A program made the position numbers and the translations under genes. A stretch of 64,000 nt of DNA from the NCBI GenBank assembly GCA_002189035.1, contig CM007990.1:372001-436000 (forward strand), given 5' to 3'. Within the stretch, counting starts at the first letter, position 1, and each line of letters opens with the position of its first letter. Positions 37,622 to 49,645 of this stretch are shown piece after piece. Origin of the DNA: Utricularia gibba. Taxonomy: Eukaryota; Streptophyta; Magnoliopsida; Lamiales; Lentibulariaceae. The notes under the pieces are model-generated. The model saw only the letters and a list, made by a program, of their open reading frames with translations. It was not told where the DNA came from and did no database searches.

Positions 37622-38546
37622 CGTCAAACCCTTATTTCCCGATCAATTGGGGCTCCACTATCTGCACCAGAACCCAGCACATGGGAAGATGCCAAATTTC
37701 ACGTTCAACGAATCCCGGTGCAATACAACGACAAATATTGTTTGCGTCGCTTCCGCATTTGTTTCCAACCGTTTATTAAATATCCAATAAATGCCAAAAT
37801 AATTTAATGACCCTAGATCAAATTACTCCAAAAAATCAAATATTCAAATTATTAACAATACATTTGATGTTTCAATATTTAATTCAACAATAATATACTT
37901 AAATATACTATTTTTATTTAATATTTTATGAATTATAGTTTATTTTTTATGATTTAAAAAATTATATACTCCTTTTATTAATAAAAAAAGATTATGAATA
38001 ACCTAATTTTAAAATTCAATTAATGACTTGAAACTTTAAAAATAGGAACAATTTTAAAAAATAGCCATTCCATCATAAATGTGTGAAAAAAAATGGTCAT
38101 GGATATTATACAAATTTTATCTAAATTCATGAAAAATATTGTCCAGATACCCACTTTTAAAATATCATTATGGTAAAATTTTTATCAAGAGTAATGTTAC
38201 TAAGAATTAAAAGCCAAACATTCGATTCATATCCGAATTATCAAATATCCGATAATTTCAAACATATATTATATTAACAATTTATATTCATAATTTACAG
38301 ATACGAATAATATTTTCAATTTTAGATCCATCCTGCGCGTGGGAACATTCCTACTGATCTCTCTTGAGATCATCCACGTCAAAAGGAGAGGAGACGACAA
38401 AACAGGTAGCAGGCATCCATCTCCTACAAGAGTAGTACTTTACAATGGAGACGACCGCCCAGCTGAGTGCGCTTGGCAGCAGGCCTGCAGGGCGTCCTGA
38501 TTCCAAGCAGACACGGCGCAAAAGGAGATGCAGAGGGGAAGCACAG
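37622..38546. other. Spacer between the nuclear-protein gene and the helicase 3' end
   Basis: The first 130 bp should be 5' UTR and promoter of the gene ending at 37621. From 37780 to 38330 the DNA is extremely AT-rich with no frame of interest. The GC-richer part from 38340 is probably the helicase 3' UTR. Confidence 0.55.
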
Positions 38547-41500
38547 TCACCCCAAATGGAGGCCTGGAGGGGAAACAGGGCTCGCTTCTGATTGTGATCG
38601 GTCGTCCAGGCGAGGGACAAACCGGTTGAAGAGGGTGGGTGCCAGTGGCTGAATGGGGTAGAAATGGCGTTTCAGCTCTGCTGCGTAGTCTCTAACCTCC
38701 AGTGCATTAGGGGGGTGCAGTTCAAAGACGTAGCAGATGGGGGTGGACACTGCTGCTGGTTGTTTTGTGTCCATGGTGTCCTGCAGCTCCCCCAGGCTCA
38801 TTTCATCGTAGGGAAATGATGAGGAAAGGAAGAAGAAGCTGTCCCTCGCAATGGTTTCCACCTGATGCAAAAACACATTGGCTGAATCAGAAAGGAATAG
38901 TAGATTTCTAGTGCTGCTGGGGGGTGTTTAGATCTCCAGTGACATGATTACCTGCAACCGGGAAAAGCGTATGCTGTTCATGGTGAGAATCACTTGCACA
39001 TCCTCCAAGGAATTCGCTAGTATGCGAATGGCTAGGTAACTGAAGAAGTTCTGAACTGGGATTTGTTGTAGTTCTTCACCATTAGCAAAGCTAGGAATCC
39101 ACCACACACATTTGACATCTTCCCAGGGGACCTTGTTCTCGTCTTGCCTAGCCATTATGGTTTGGTGTGGATGGCTCAGTCCCCACAGAATCTGAATTTC
39201 ATCCAGTGGAGGATTTACAGTGAAGGGATCAGCCTGTGGAGTGGTGGAGACTATACAAGACGGTTCATACAGAAGAGCGAGGTTTGAAGACAAGCGCAGA
39301 TCCACATCGTCCAATACTAGCACAACACCTTGGGAGGGAGCAGGAAATAGCTGCAAAAGATTTTCGGCATCGGCAATTTCATCTTCAGGGAGACAAAGGT
39401 CACTAATGCTGTAAGGTATGGCGGTAGGTTCCACATCATGGGAAAAGAAGCATGAATCTCCATTTCGGCATCCCTGCACACAGGATACACCTTACCTTAT
39501 GGAGAAAGACAAGCATCAGAGGAATTAAGTTCGGGAACAGGCACAGTTCACATTGGTTGCGAGGCAGAAAAGATGATACATACCTTCAAGGAGAAAAAAA
39601 AATTGCAACGTGGCTTTCTTGCTGAGAGCTCGTGAGAAAATGGGCATTCATTGCCCCTGTTACAAGTCCCATTGACAAAGTACCTACACAATGGCGCCCT
39701 CCCATCTGCTTCATGTCCATTATTATGATACGCATACTCATTTTGATTTTTTGAAACATCAACAGCAAGCTGGATTCGCATCTATATTTCAAGGGCTTTG
39801 TGAATATATCATCAGCATAAAATAGTTTCTTAACAATAATCAAGGAACCTTTACCTCTTTGACTGTAGATCCAAGCTTCCTGGATATCTCATTCACACAG
39901 AAGTCGCCAGGTCCAACAAACGGTGCAGCAATGCACTTTGGCGTATCTTCATACCCAATCTCATCATCTTCCAGGGATAAACTGCCAATATCTATATTCT
40001 TCGCAGAATCAAGAACACATGAATGCTGGAATCCGGATGGCTCATAGTAAACTGGAATGCTATTGGATATAACCAAACACTGGGGCCGATATCGATGTAG
40101 AGAATTTATGATTTCATCATCTGAAAAAAAAAAGATAAAAGAAAATACCATATTAAGAAAATAGTCAAGATAACAGAAGGGATGCGATGGTATACATGTT
40201 TCATTGACTTGTTCAAGCGCAGGCAAGACAAGTTGATGAAAGGAGCACCATTCCTCTTCAACAATCCGAATGAGACTTTTTATTTCCTTGGTCTCATTGA
40301 CATTAAAGATGTTTCGGAGTCTGTTAAAGCGGGACGTATCCTAAGCAGCAACACAATGACACAAAACATGACATTAAAATATGTGAAAAAAAGCATCAAA
40401 GAATTATCAGCAATGAAGAAAGGACATGACATAAGAATAAAAATATACCTTGAAAGCACATTGCCAAAATTGAAATGCACAAAAGTTGGCCATATATAAT
40501 ACCTCCAGGCCACCAAGGACAGCATTTTTACCATTTACACGATAGTAGCTATCAGTACAGTCCATCGCCTAACACAAAAAGTGAGTGATGTCTAAGCAGT
40601 GATAGGAACTGCAAGATTGAAAAGCAAGGTATTACCATGGCCTGACCAAACGGGCGGTGAATGGGCAAGGGCTGTAGATCCATCAATATTCCAAAAATAA
40701 TGCCTTCCCGCAGCATCCCCATGTTTGCAAGCTTCAGGATAAGGACAGACGCGTTGAATGATAGGCAGAAACTGGATAGTAATTGCCCATAATATGTTGG
40801 TGCATAACGGCCTCTATATGGTTTCTCTAATGCCTTCATTTGAACCAGCAAATCTAAAGCATCCTGAACAACATTGTGATCTGGAGGATCCATGGCTTTC
40901 TGAAACAGTGCTGAAACAAAGGAAAGATCAATATACATTTTCAAATCAGTGGAACAGCCAACCATAAACACCTAATGCCACAAACAACAAGTACTTTCAG
41001 GTTTTTCCTCTCCTAATGCCTCATGAAAAACTGTTAATTTTAACTTTCCTTTTCACTGCACCCACACATTCAATAGTCAAAATGCATCAAACATGCGACG
41101 AGGTTAAATTTAAGATTCCAGATAAAGATCTAGTAAGAAATGTAGCAAAATTCTGGTAGCAGCACAATTATTGAATCACCTTTGGGATCATTAATTATTC
41201 TAGACTCTGCACAACACAAGAGAAGAGTCTGCTGCCTCAGTGACAGCTTTAACAATGCAGGGGACTCAAAATCATCCAATTGACCATAAAATGATTCAGT
41301 TACTAGTCGATAAATCAAACCATCACATGTCCGACCAGTTCTCCCTCGACGTTGTTCAGCCTGCACACACAAAAGAACATGCAGCCATTCCATATACATG
41401 TATTGTTCGGGTGTAATGAATCTCTGCCAACAATTACCTGTGATTTCGAAACCCAAACAAGCATTGCTGAGTCTGTCTTTAGATTGTTGTCCCAAAAAAC

Positions 41501-43678
41501 TTGCAAAGACCGGCAAGAATCTATCACATACCCCACTTTAGGTATTGTAACAGAAGATTCTGCAATGTTTGTGGCAAGTATTACCTGGAACACAAATATT
41601 TATAAAAGAAAATCAATTGAAATATAGAACAGCGCTGAGTCTTCTTCAATATTTTCTGCCAGATAAAAGAAATTCAATGAAGAAGACACATAACCTTGCG
41701 ATGGGACTTCCAGATCTTCATGGATTTGAGAGCTTGTTCTGTATCAATACTACGATGCAAGATGTGAACTTTGAAATCCTTACTGAAAGGCTTCAACAAG
41801 GACCACTGTTGCTCTAGTGACTGATAAGTTGGAAGAAAAACCAATATGCTCTTTTCAATATCTGGTTCATTTTTGTGAGTATGCAAAATCAAATCATGTA
41901 TCAGATGATGAACTTCTGCTTTGAAAACAGCATTAGCCTTTCTTGGGCTAGGACCAGAGCAGTATTTAGAAGAAAGGCTATCACAGTTCATCCCAAGAAG
42001 TTCATTAACCTGCTTGTTAGGAAAAAAATGATTAGAAGAGCAAGATGATTCTGTAAACATGTGAACTACAAACAAATGACCTTTATCTGTAATTATGTGT
42101 CATAATCTCTCAAAACTTTGGCCATTTCTTCATCAAAAATTTGATGGTATAAAATATGTAACACAAGAAGACAACCCTCAAGAATTTTCCAAATAATTCT
42201 TGTTCGTTTACTCATTGCAAAATGAGTTTTCACAGATTTTCGTACTGTATAACTATCCTCACATAAAAGGCGAAATGAAGGCCTTCTCAAAAGAAGACTT
42301 GCAACAAATCAACCATACAGAGGATATAGGGAAAAAATAACCTGGTCCAGGTACACCACTTTTTTCTGAAAGGAGATATTCTTTTCAGTACTAGGGATCG
42401 CAAGAACTTCAACCCTTTCACCCCTTCCAAGATCCTTGAAGTATTCACGGTACCTTGTGATATCTGCCGTTGCAGACATCAAAACCACCCTGGAGAATCA
42501 TACTCGGAAGTTTTATGCTAAGGGTAAACCAGGAAGGTGGACAAAAGCTCGTTTCCTTGTGAGAAAAAAAAAATGCAATACAAACTGGAGAGATCAGTAT
42601 ACCTCAAGTCATGCTTTTTAAGTAGAAACTGCTTTATGCAAACAAGTACAAGATCAGACTCTACAGATCTTTCATGCACCTCATCCAAAACAATAACCTT
42701 GTATTTAAGGGCATTCAACCCTTTCTCTTGCATTTCATCCAACAAAACCCCAGCTGTTTTGAAGATAATCTTGGACCTGAGCAAAAATTTTTTAAAAAAA
42801 TCACCCAGAGTACTTAGATGGCTGAAGTACTGAAAAAAAAAATGGAGATAATCATGCAAAGAAAAATTACACCGAGTTGATTGGCAGTGGAATTTTTTTT
42901 AAAATAAGTGTTACGACAGAGTATATGGCCAACCATCAAACTTATATTGCCTTCCTGCAAACGCGTAGAATGAAACTAGGCATAAGACACTTACCGCACG
43001 GCAGAGTTGAAACTCTATTAAAGCAAAATAATTTCATTCCCAGCTTACATTTATTTATTTTTAATTAATGATTAACCAGTATCACAAAAAAAAATCACAT
43101 TAACGCATGCAAAAATAGTATCAAATAACGAGATCCACGAAAATGGTGGATTCGCACTTTATGATCAATGACTAGCATCAGCGATTCACACGTCTAACCT
43201 GGTGGAGAAAGCCCTTGAATGGCCAATATGGTATCCAACTTCTTCACCTACCTCACATTTACGAATACCTGCCACCATTTTAGCAACCGCCACTACAGCA
43301 AACCTCCTCGGCTGCGTGCATAGTATAGGTTCAATATTCTTCTCAAGCAGAAATTGCGGAACTTGAGAGCTCTTACCTATGATTCATCCATCGATAACAA
43401 AGAAAGATCATTTACCATCCGTAGCAGGAAAATGAAAAAAAAAAAAAAGATCCTACGGATACTAGTGCAACAGATCATCCCCAGTTTCTAAAATCTTGAA
43501 ATACACTCAAGAAAAAGAGCAGTAAAGAAAAAGAGCAGAGACCGCAGCCGGTTTCTCCAACAATAAGAGTAACACGATTCTCCATAATCTTCTCGACGAT
43601 TTTATCCTTCATCGCCAACACCGGAAGCGCAGAGAAGTCAGGCAACGCGGCGGGTGCCGGCGTCGGAGAAGACCCCAT
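38547..43678 (-). CDS. DEAH-box RNA helicase with two CCCH zinc fingers
   Basis: A multi-exon gene of the plant 'zinc finger CCCH domain-containing helicase' type (Arabidopsis C3H31-like). Helicase motifs appear in order: motif I GETGCGKSS (split between exon 1, ending 43543, and exon 2, about 43198-43379), motif II LDEVHERS (about 42690), motif III SATAD (about 42475), IAESSVTIP (about 41560) and motif VI QRRGRTGRT (about 41335). A helicase-associated region follows (about 40560-41200). The C-terminus has two CCCH fingers: CRYFVNGTCNRGNECPFSH (39640-39700) and a second whose CNFFFSLK and GCRNGDSCFFSH halves lie on two exons. A long tail ends SPPGLHLG. The ATG at 43678 starts MGSSPTPAPAALPDFSALPV; upstream in-frame sequence has only a GTG. 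An RNA-remodelling role is inferred from the domains; the substrate is unknown. Confidence 0.9.
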
Positions 43679-44435
43679 TTTGATACAAAAACCGCTGAGC
43701 GGGGGCGTCAACTCAACAGCATGCTCAAGTGGCGGCGAGCAGAAAGGAGAATACTCGCCCGCGCCCACTTTGTGCTACTTTCCAGGCTTCTCTGATTAAA
43801 TTCATAAACCGTTCGCTTCATTTCACTTAGCGCAAGCCCTAAATTAGCCGTTACGTAATATTTGTATCCTTTTTTTAATTCATCTATTTTGTTTTTTGAT
43901 CACTGTTAATTCATCTATTCATTTTATTTGAATTATTTATATTTAGAATATAATTAAATTTCATTTTGATACATAAATTTTGAATACATATATTTAAAAT
44001 AATATAATATTTGATAAATATATTTAAAGTAAATATTTTACAAAAATCATTTAGAATGGGAAATTTGAAATACTTAATTTGAATCGTTTTACAGTATTTT
44101 TGTAAAATACTTGTGTATTATTAAATTAATCTGCCTAACATATATGAACAGTTAAACAAACTTATCAAATGTTTCTTAAAGACATATTATTAATAGCTAG
44201 TATTAATAAAAAGATATTGATGAATATATTAAAATTTCATATTTATTTCATAATGAAACTTTTAATAATTCTACTTTTTATTTTTTACTATCTATATGAC
44301 ATTTTTAGTCTCCATTTATTTTTTATTTATAATAAAAGTAATAAAAAACGATAACAAAAAAAAAATTTAGAAAGAGAATTGGGCCACGACAACTCCAGCA
44401 GAAAAACAGGCAAAGCTCGAATTTGGCCGACGATA
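43679..44435. other. Divergent upstream region between the helicase and the GST
   Basis: Both flanking genes start here in opposite directions. About 43860-44360 is very AT-rich (long A/T runs, no coding signal). I see no specific regulatory motif that I can defend. Confidence 0.5.
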
Positions 44436-45227
44436 ATGGCGATGAAGGTGCACGGGCACCCTGTGTCTCCGGCAGTGCGACGCGTGGTGGGTTGTCTGGA
44501 AGAGAAGGGCCTGCCGTACGAGTTCGTCTTCGTTGATCACGTAACAGGCCAACAGAAGACGGAGCAATTCCTTTCTCTCAATGTAAAATCTGCACTGAAC
44601 TTCGTCTGCTGAACAAGGGAAGAAAACGTGGAGTGAACTTTTTCTGTTGTTTTGCAGCCGTTTGGGAAAGTTCCCGCCTTCGAAGATGGAGACTTGAAGC
44701 TCTTCGGTAAGGATCCATGAAAATGAGAGAACCTTGACCGGGTAGAGTCTCGCTGAGTTTCGGTTGTGGGAATTGCAGAATCGCGGGCGATTAATCAGTA
44801 CATCGAGCGAGCCTATGGAGATGAGGGAACTCCGCTGATACCCGCGAATCCCAAGGAAGCGGGGTTGGTGATAATGTGGACGGAGGTTGAATCCCACCAG
44901 TTTGATCCAACGGCGGTGAAGCTGTCGTTCGAGATACTGATCAAGCCGATGCGGGGGATGGTCACCGACGAGGCTGAAGTGGAGAATCTGACGGAGAAAC
45001 TGGGTTCAGTCCTCGACATCTACGAGGCGCGGCTGAAGGAGTCCAAGTTCTTGGCAGGGGAAGAATTCACCTTGGCAGATCTGAGCCATCAGCCTGTTGT
45101 GAGCAGCCTAATGGGAACCAAAATCAAGGATGTCTTCGAGGCTAGACCCAGCGTCAGCAGATGGGCAAGGGAGATTTCGGCCCGACCCGCTTGGCAGAAG
45201 ACCTTGGAGAAGATGAAGTTCCCCTGA
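44436..45227 (+). CDS. Phi-class glutathione S-transferase
   Basis: Three exons: 44436-44582, 44658-44706 and 44779-45227, 214 residues. It conjugates glutathione to electrophiles or acts as a ligandin in the cytosol. The thioredoxin-like N-domain begins MAMKVHGHPVSPAVRRVVG, with the catalytic serine at residue 11. It continues with the glutathione-site [20 protein letters not shown] and RAINQYI. The helical C-domain has the phi hallmark HQFDP and ends LAGEEFTLADLSHQPV, RPAWQKTLEKMKFP. The exon layout (two introns) is typical of plant phi GSTs. The sequence looks like a general phi GST more than an AN9/TT19-type anthocyanin ligandin, although the next gene is an anthocyanin-type MYB. A 176-codon antisense frame (44367-44897) is a shadow. 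Confidence 0.95.
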
Positions 45228-45752
45228 ACTGCAACTGCAAGCCAATCTCAGTATTCTTGCATCCCCATTATGCCTGTTTGGGGTTCAGGTCTCCCAATAA
45301 TGTCACATACCTTGATTTCCCATGAACCAATAAAGCTCAACTTCCTGTGTGCTGCGGCGGCGCGTGAAACAAAAAAGAATACGGTGGGCGATTGGGGTTT
45401 AAGGCTTGGGCTGGAGATTGAAAAAAAGCTGCGCCATTTATCATAAAACAGAACATACAATTCCAAGGCTCTATATACAGAGCAATCTCTTCTTCAAGAT
45501 CGGCGAGAACAGCACAGAGGAGATAGAGTTGCAGCAGTCTCACACAAATGTCCATCATGCAAAAATAAGTAAATAAATAACAAGCAAAACTCAATCGGTT
45601 TTATGCAATCCAAGTGTCTGAGACTGCAAGATATGTTCTTGTGTGTTGCTCTCTTCCTCCAGTCCACAAGGAGAGACAGCAATAGAGAGATCTGTCCTTC
45701 CTGCGGCAGTAAATGAAGGATGTCCGGGAATAGTTAGTGCTGCTTACGTTCC
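45228..45752. other. Spacer between GST and MYB
   Basis: The GST 3' UTR probably occupies the first part. The last 100 bp or so should hold the MYB 5' UTR and core promoter. Open frames on the minus strand (45248-45682) are short and featureless. Confidence 0.5.
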
Positions 45753-46659
45753 ATGGAAGGCAGGGCTGTCTCTGTATCGCTGGGAGTGAGGAAAGGAGCG
45801 TGGAGCAAAGCAGAGGATGCTAAGCTGAGGAACTGCATCGAGACCTATGGAGAAGGGAAGTGGCACCTCGTTCCCTCCCGAGCAGGTTCAGTGTTCGAAG
45901 TGAGTCGCTTTTTCTAGTTCCTTTTTTTTCTAAAGCTTTCACCTTTTGTACTGCAACACAGAATTGAACCGGTGCCGGAAGAGCTGCCGGCTACGATGGT
46001 TGAACTATCTACGACCCAATCTAAATCGAGCTTCTTTTTCAGAAGATGAAGTCGATCTTCTCATCCGCCTTCAGAAACTGTTAGGCAACAGGTAAGTTGC
46101 ATGTGTGTTGATCTCCCGGATAAACACTTGTCCCCAATTTAAATCGAACCTCTTTATCGTTTTTTCTGAGGAGAGAGGGGTTTACTCAAGTCCGATGAAG
46201 CAGTTTCAGAGGATAATAAGCTTACCGGTTGTCTTTCTTGTATTATTCAGGTGGACTCTCATCGCCGGAAGGCTGCCGGGAAGGACTGCAAACGATGTGA
46301 AGAACTTCTGGAATTCACACCAACTGAAGAAGGCAAAGGCCGCAGAGAAGAAAACCGCTGCGGCGGCGCCTGAGAAGAAACCTGAAAATACCACCGTTTT
46401 CAAACCTCAGCCACTTCGTTTGTCTGACGTACAAAAAGCATGCACTTGTTCCGATACTCCCGGGAAACCTAACAACACTCCACAAACTCACAGCATCTGG
46501 AACCCTGGAAACATGCCGGCCTCGCCGCCGTCTCTCGGATTTTTCCTTGATGACGGGTCAAACAGTTGGTGGTGGTGGGGTGATCTGCTTGGAGACAACG
46601 GGGACCAAACCCTAAACCCGCCGGAGTTGTTTCGGAGCCCTGACTCCCTAAACTATTAA
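45753..46659 (+). CDS. R2R3-MYB transcription factor, subgroup 6 (anthocyanin activator type)
   Basis: Three exons: 45753-45885, 45962-46091 and 46251-46659, 223 residues. SG6 MYBs (PAP1/AN2 type) activate anthocyanin genes in a complex with bHLH and WD40 partners. R2 reads [52 protein letters not shown]3 reads [32 protein letters not shown] and VKNFWNSH. The bHLH-contact signature is satisfied: DL, x2, R, x3, L, x6, L, x3, R. Downstream, [10 protein letters not shown] resembles the SG6 KPRPRTF-type motif. The C-terminus has a tryptophan run ([16 protein letters not shown]), likely an activation segment. One oddity: exon 1 and 2 join to give RAELNRC where the subgroup normally has RAGLNRC. 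Confidence 0.9.
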
Positions 46660-46831
46660 TCAGATAATAAATTATAGGATTTATTTAAATGTCATTTTTA
46701 ATTAAATTAAAATAAAATAAGTTTTTTTAGTTTATTTGTATAATATTCGTATGGCCATTTTAATTATTTATTTTTTATAAAGAAAAAAATAGTCGATGGC
46801 TGTTTGAGATTGTTCTGGTGATGAGATTCGT

Positions 46832-49194
46832 ATGGCCGTAGCAAGTTTTGAGCTTCTGCCCTGCCACGGAAGGAGGTGCATTGTCCGCGCCTTCCAGCCG
46901 CCGTGTTGCTCGGTCTGGAGCGCAGTATCTTTCCCGTTGTCGATAACGTGGTTTGTTACCGGAAGATTGGCGCGTTCGTCTTCAATTAATTTCAAGAAAG
47001 GCTCTGTTGGCCCACTGATCCAATGCTCGCAATCTAATTCCTCTGCTTCTACTTCTCCTGAGTTTGAATCCCCACGGCTGAATCATGTGTAAACATGGGT
47101 CTATCTCTTTTCTCCAAGGGACGGGTAATTTCCCTGATGATTGGAAACTTTTTTTTTTTCATTTTGTTCTCCAATGTACTGGGGATCAGCATTTTGTGTC
47201 GTGATTGGGTATTTCAGGTTAAAGATGCTCTGGTGCAGTTTGATACAGCTCTCACATTGGATCCCAGCCCAAAAGAAGCGCAAGCTGCATTATATAACAA
47301 AGCCTGCTGTCACGCTTACAAGTTGATTTTTTGAATGCTTATTTAAATTCTCTTCGGTTGCTTATCCGTATCAATTAGAAATGTTTTTTTACTGTTTGTT
47401 GCAGGAATGAAGGAAGGAAAGCTGCTGATTGTTTGCGTACAGCTTTGAGAGAATATGGCCTCAAGTTTGGCACTATATTAAACGATCCGGATCTAGCATC
47501 ATTCAGAGCAATGCCTGAATTTAAGGAATTGCAAGAAGAGGTCATATGATTATATCTCTTGACAGTTTAAATTGTCACCCCTTTGCCTGTTGTCCTGGAC
47601 CTTTAATCAATGCTTGCCGTGTTCATTTTCTGTTTTTTTTCATCTTCAACAGGCAAGATTGGGCGGGGAAGATATAGGATATGGCTTCAGGAGGGACCTA
47701 AAACTAATAAGTGAAGTGCAAGCACCATTTCGTGGGATCCGCAAGTTTTTCTATGTAGCACTAACAGCTGCAGCTGGGATTTCATTAGTTTTCACCATAC
47801 CTAGGCTTATTCTTGCTTTTCAAGGAGGTGAAGATGCTCCTGACATATGGGAGACTTCAAAAAATGCAGCTATAAATGTTGGAGGTGAGCATCCATGAGC
47901 ATAAGAAGCAACTGAGCGATTTAATCGACATTAATGAAGCTCTTGACTCAGTATACTACAGGCATAATTGTTCTTGGGGACTATATTTTTGGGAAAGCAA
48001 CAAAGAGGAAGAACAACTTGCACAAATTACTAGGAACGAAACCCTTTCAAGGCTGCCTATTCGCCTTTCGACCAACAGAGTTGTTGAACTTGTGCAGCTA
48101 AGAGAAACTGCCAGACCTGTTAGTGACACCTCGTGGCCAACTTTCTGCTTAAAACTTAAGTTCGTTGACTTTTCTTGTTATTCGTTCTAGACATATCTCT
48201 TAGCTGGTTGTGGGCATAGGTCATCTTGGCTGGAAATAGGGAGACAGTTGATTCAGCAATGAGGAAGGCTGAGAGGTTTCGAACTGAACTTGTTAGGCGA
48301 GGGATCATTCTTGTTCCTGTTGTATGGGGCCAAGGCCGAGAAGCATTGGTGGAGAAGAAGAAGGGGTTTGGTTCCTCTCCGAAGGCAGAGTCATCTCTTC
48401 CATCCATCGGGGTATGTATTGTAATAATGAAGTTCCTGTTCAACCATAGCATGTGAAATGTCTTTTCTGTAGTTTGTTGCAAGCTAAATGCAGACATGAC
48501 AGTACTCCAGGACAATCATGTGCATGTATTTGCTGTCAAGTCATACTAAGATTGGACATAGTTTTTACAGTGACTTGTTGCTGCTGGATATATGACAGGA
48601 AGAATTCGAGGAGAGGGCTCAATCTGTCGTTGCAAAATCAAAAATCAGAGCAGAGATCCGATTTCGGGCAGAGATTGTATCTCCTGCTGAATGGGAAAGG
48701 TTGAGTTTTTCCATTACATTCTTTTGCATTCCTCATGCAGCTCTTTTCAGCTTGAATCTTTTATGTTATTTTTCTTCTGGTTGCTACTTTTTTAGGTGGA
48801 TCAGGGATCAACAAAAGGCTGAAAACATAACTCCAGGAGAAGACGTGTACATAATCCTTCGTCTCGATGGCCGTGTCCGAAAATCAGGGCGGGTTAGTGC
48901 ACCCTCACTGAAACCTCATTTATTTAAAACCCAAACGATTCATCCTAAAACAATCACGGAAGTCAACAAAAGTTCTGTTTTTTTTCCTTTACTTGCTGTG
49001 CTGGGCTTAGCCTCAAATAGATGAATTCTCTAACCTAAGAACCCCCATGTCATGCTCATATGAACCAGAAAACCCTGTATGCCATAATCTCCTCCATAAT
49101 GTGGGTTTCTGTGGATCAGGGCATGCCTGATTGGCAAGAAGTTGTGAAGGAAGTGCCTTCAATGGATGCATTTTTCAGCAAACTTGAAAGATGA
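46832..49194 (+). CDS. LPA1: LOW PSII ACCUMULATION 1-like chloroplast TPR protein, with two apparent one-base deletions
   Basis: LPA1 is an intrinsic thylakoid protein that helps assemble photosystem II. Exon 1 (46832-47124) encodes a transit-peptide-like N-terminus (MAVASFELLPCHGRRC...). The tetratricopeptide region follows: KGRVKDALVQFDTALTLDPS, EAQAALYNKACCHAYKNEGR, then LNDPDLASFRAMPEFKELQE and ARLGGEDIGYGFRRDLKLIS. Two membrane segments come next (FFYVALTAAAGISLVFTIP and GGIIVLGGLYFW), then the stromal domain TLSRLPIRLSTNRVVELVQL to GMPDWQEVVKEVPSMD and SKLER-stop at 49192-49194. Two breaks need repair: C4 at 47070-47073 (C5 gives SPTAESCVNMGLSLFSKG) and G4 at 47976-47979 (G5 gives IVLGGLYFWESN). 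Each makes an ungapped fit to the family. For the second, an alternative splice acceptor at 47950 keeps the frame but destroys the conserved GGII segment. Confidence 0.9.
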
Positions 49195-49645
49195 AAGCAG
49201 AATCCTGTTTCCTCCTCCTGTCTCCAGTCATGGTTTTGATGTATGTGCAGTTCATGTGCACCTGATCTGACGAATTACCTCAGGTTCCTTGTTTATGCTA
49301 CGCTCATATCCCGGTTTATCCATTTTTGCACGAGCTTTGCCTTTCATCATCATCCTAGAGCACCTGAACTATAGTTGGTCTCCCAGGGATGGGGAAAAGT
49401 ACTTGAAATAATTGATTCCTCATGCTTCTAAATATGTGTTTGTTTTTGTTACATGTTCATAAAAATAAGAATGCGTGGATGGACTGATGTATTAAATCGA
49501 ATTTTGGGCTTTTGGGCTCAGCCCAAGCCCGGGAGACTATGCCAATGCGTCAGCCCTAATGTCGTCGAATTCGGGGATTCTTTTCTTCTTCCGAGTTTTC
49601 TGCGTGGAGTTTACACGGACGAGTTGCAGGAGTGAATCGTGAGAA
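49195..49645 (+). promoter_or_regulatory. LPA1 3' flank and FYV7-like gene promoter
   Basis: Three site II-like elements cluster at TGGGCT (49505-49510), TGGGCT (49513-49518) and AGCCCA (49520-49525), about 120-140 bp before the ATG of the rRNA-processing gene. No other gene is seen in the interval. Confidence 0.55.

Noticed and set aside
43475-43768. Upstream-extended start of the helicase at 43768
   Set aside because: The codon at 43768 is GTG; the first in-frame ATG is 43678, which also matches the expected short N-terminus.
44367-44897. 176-codon antisense frame across the GST
   Set aside because: It spans GST exons and introns and shows no domain; the GST model explains the DNA.
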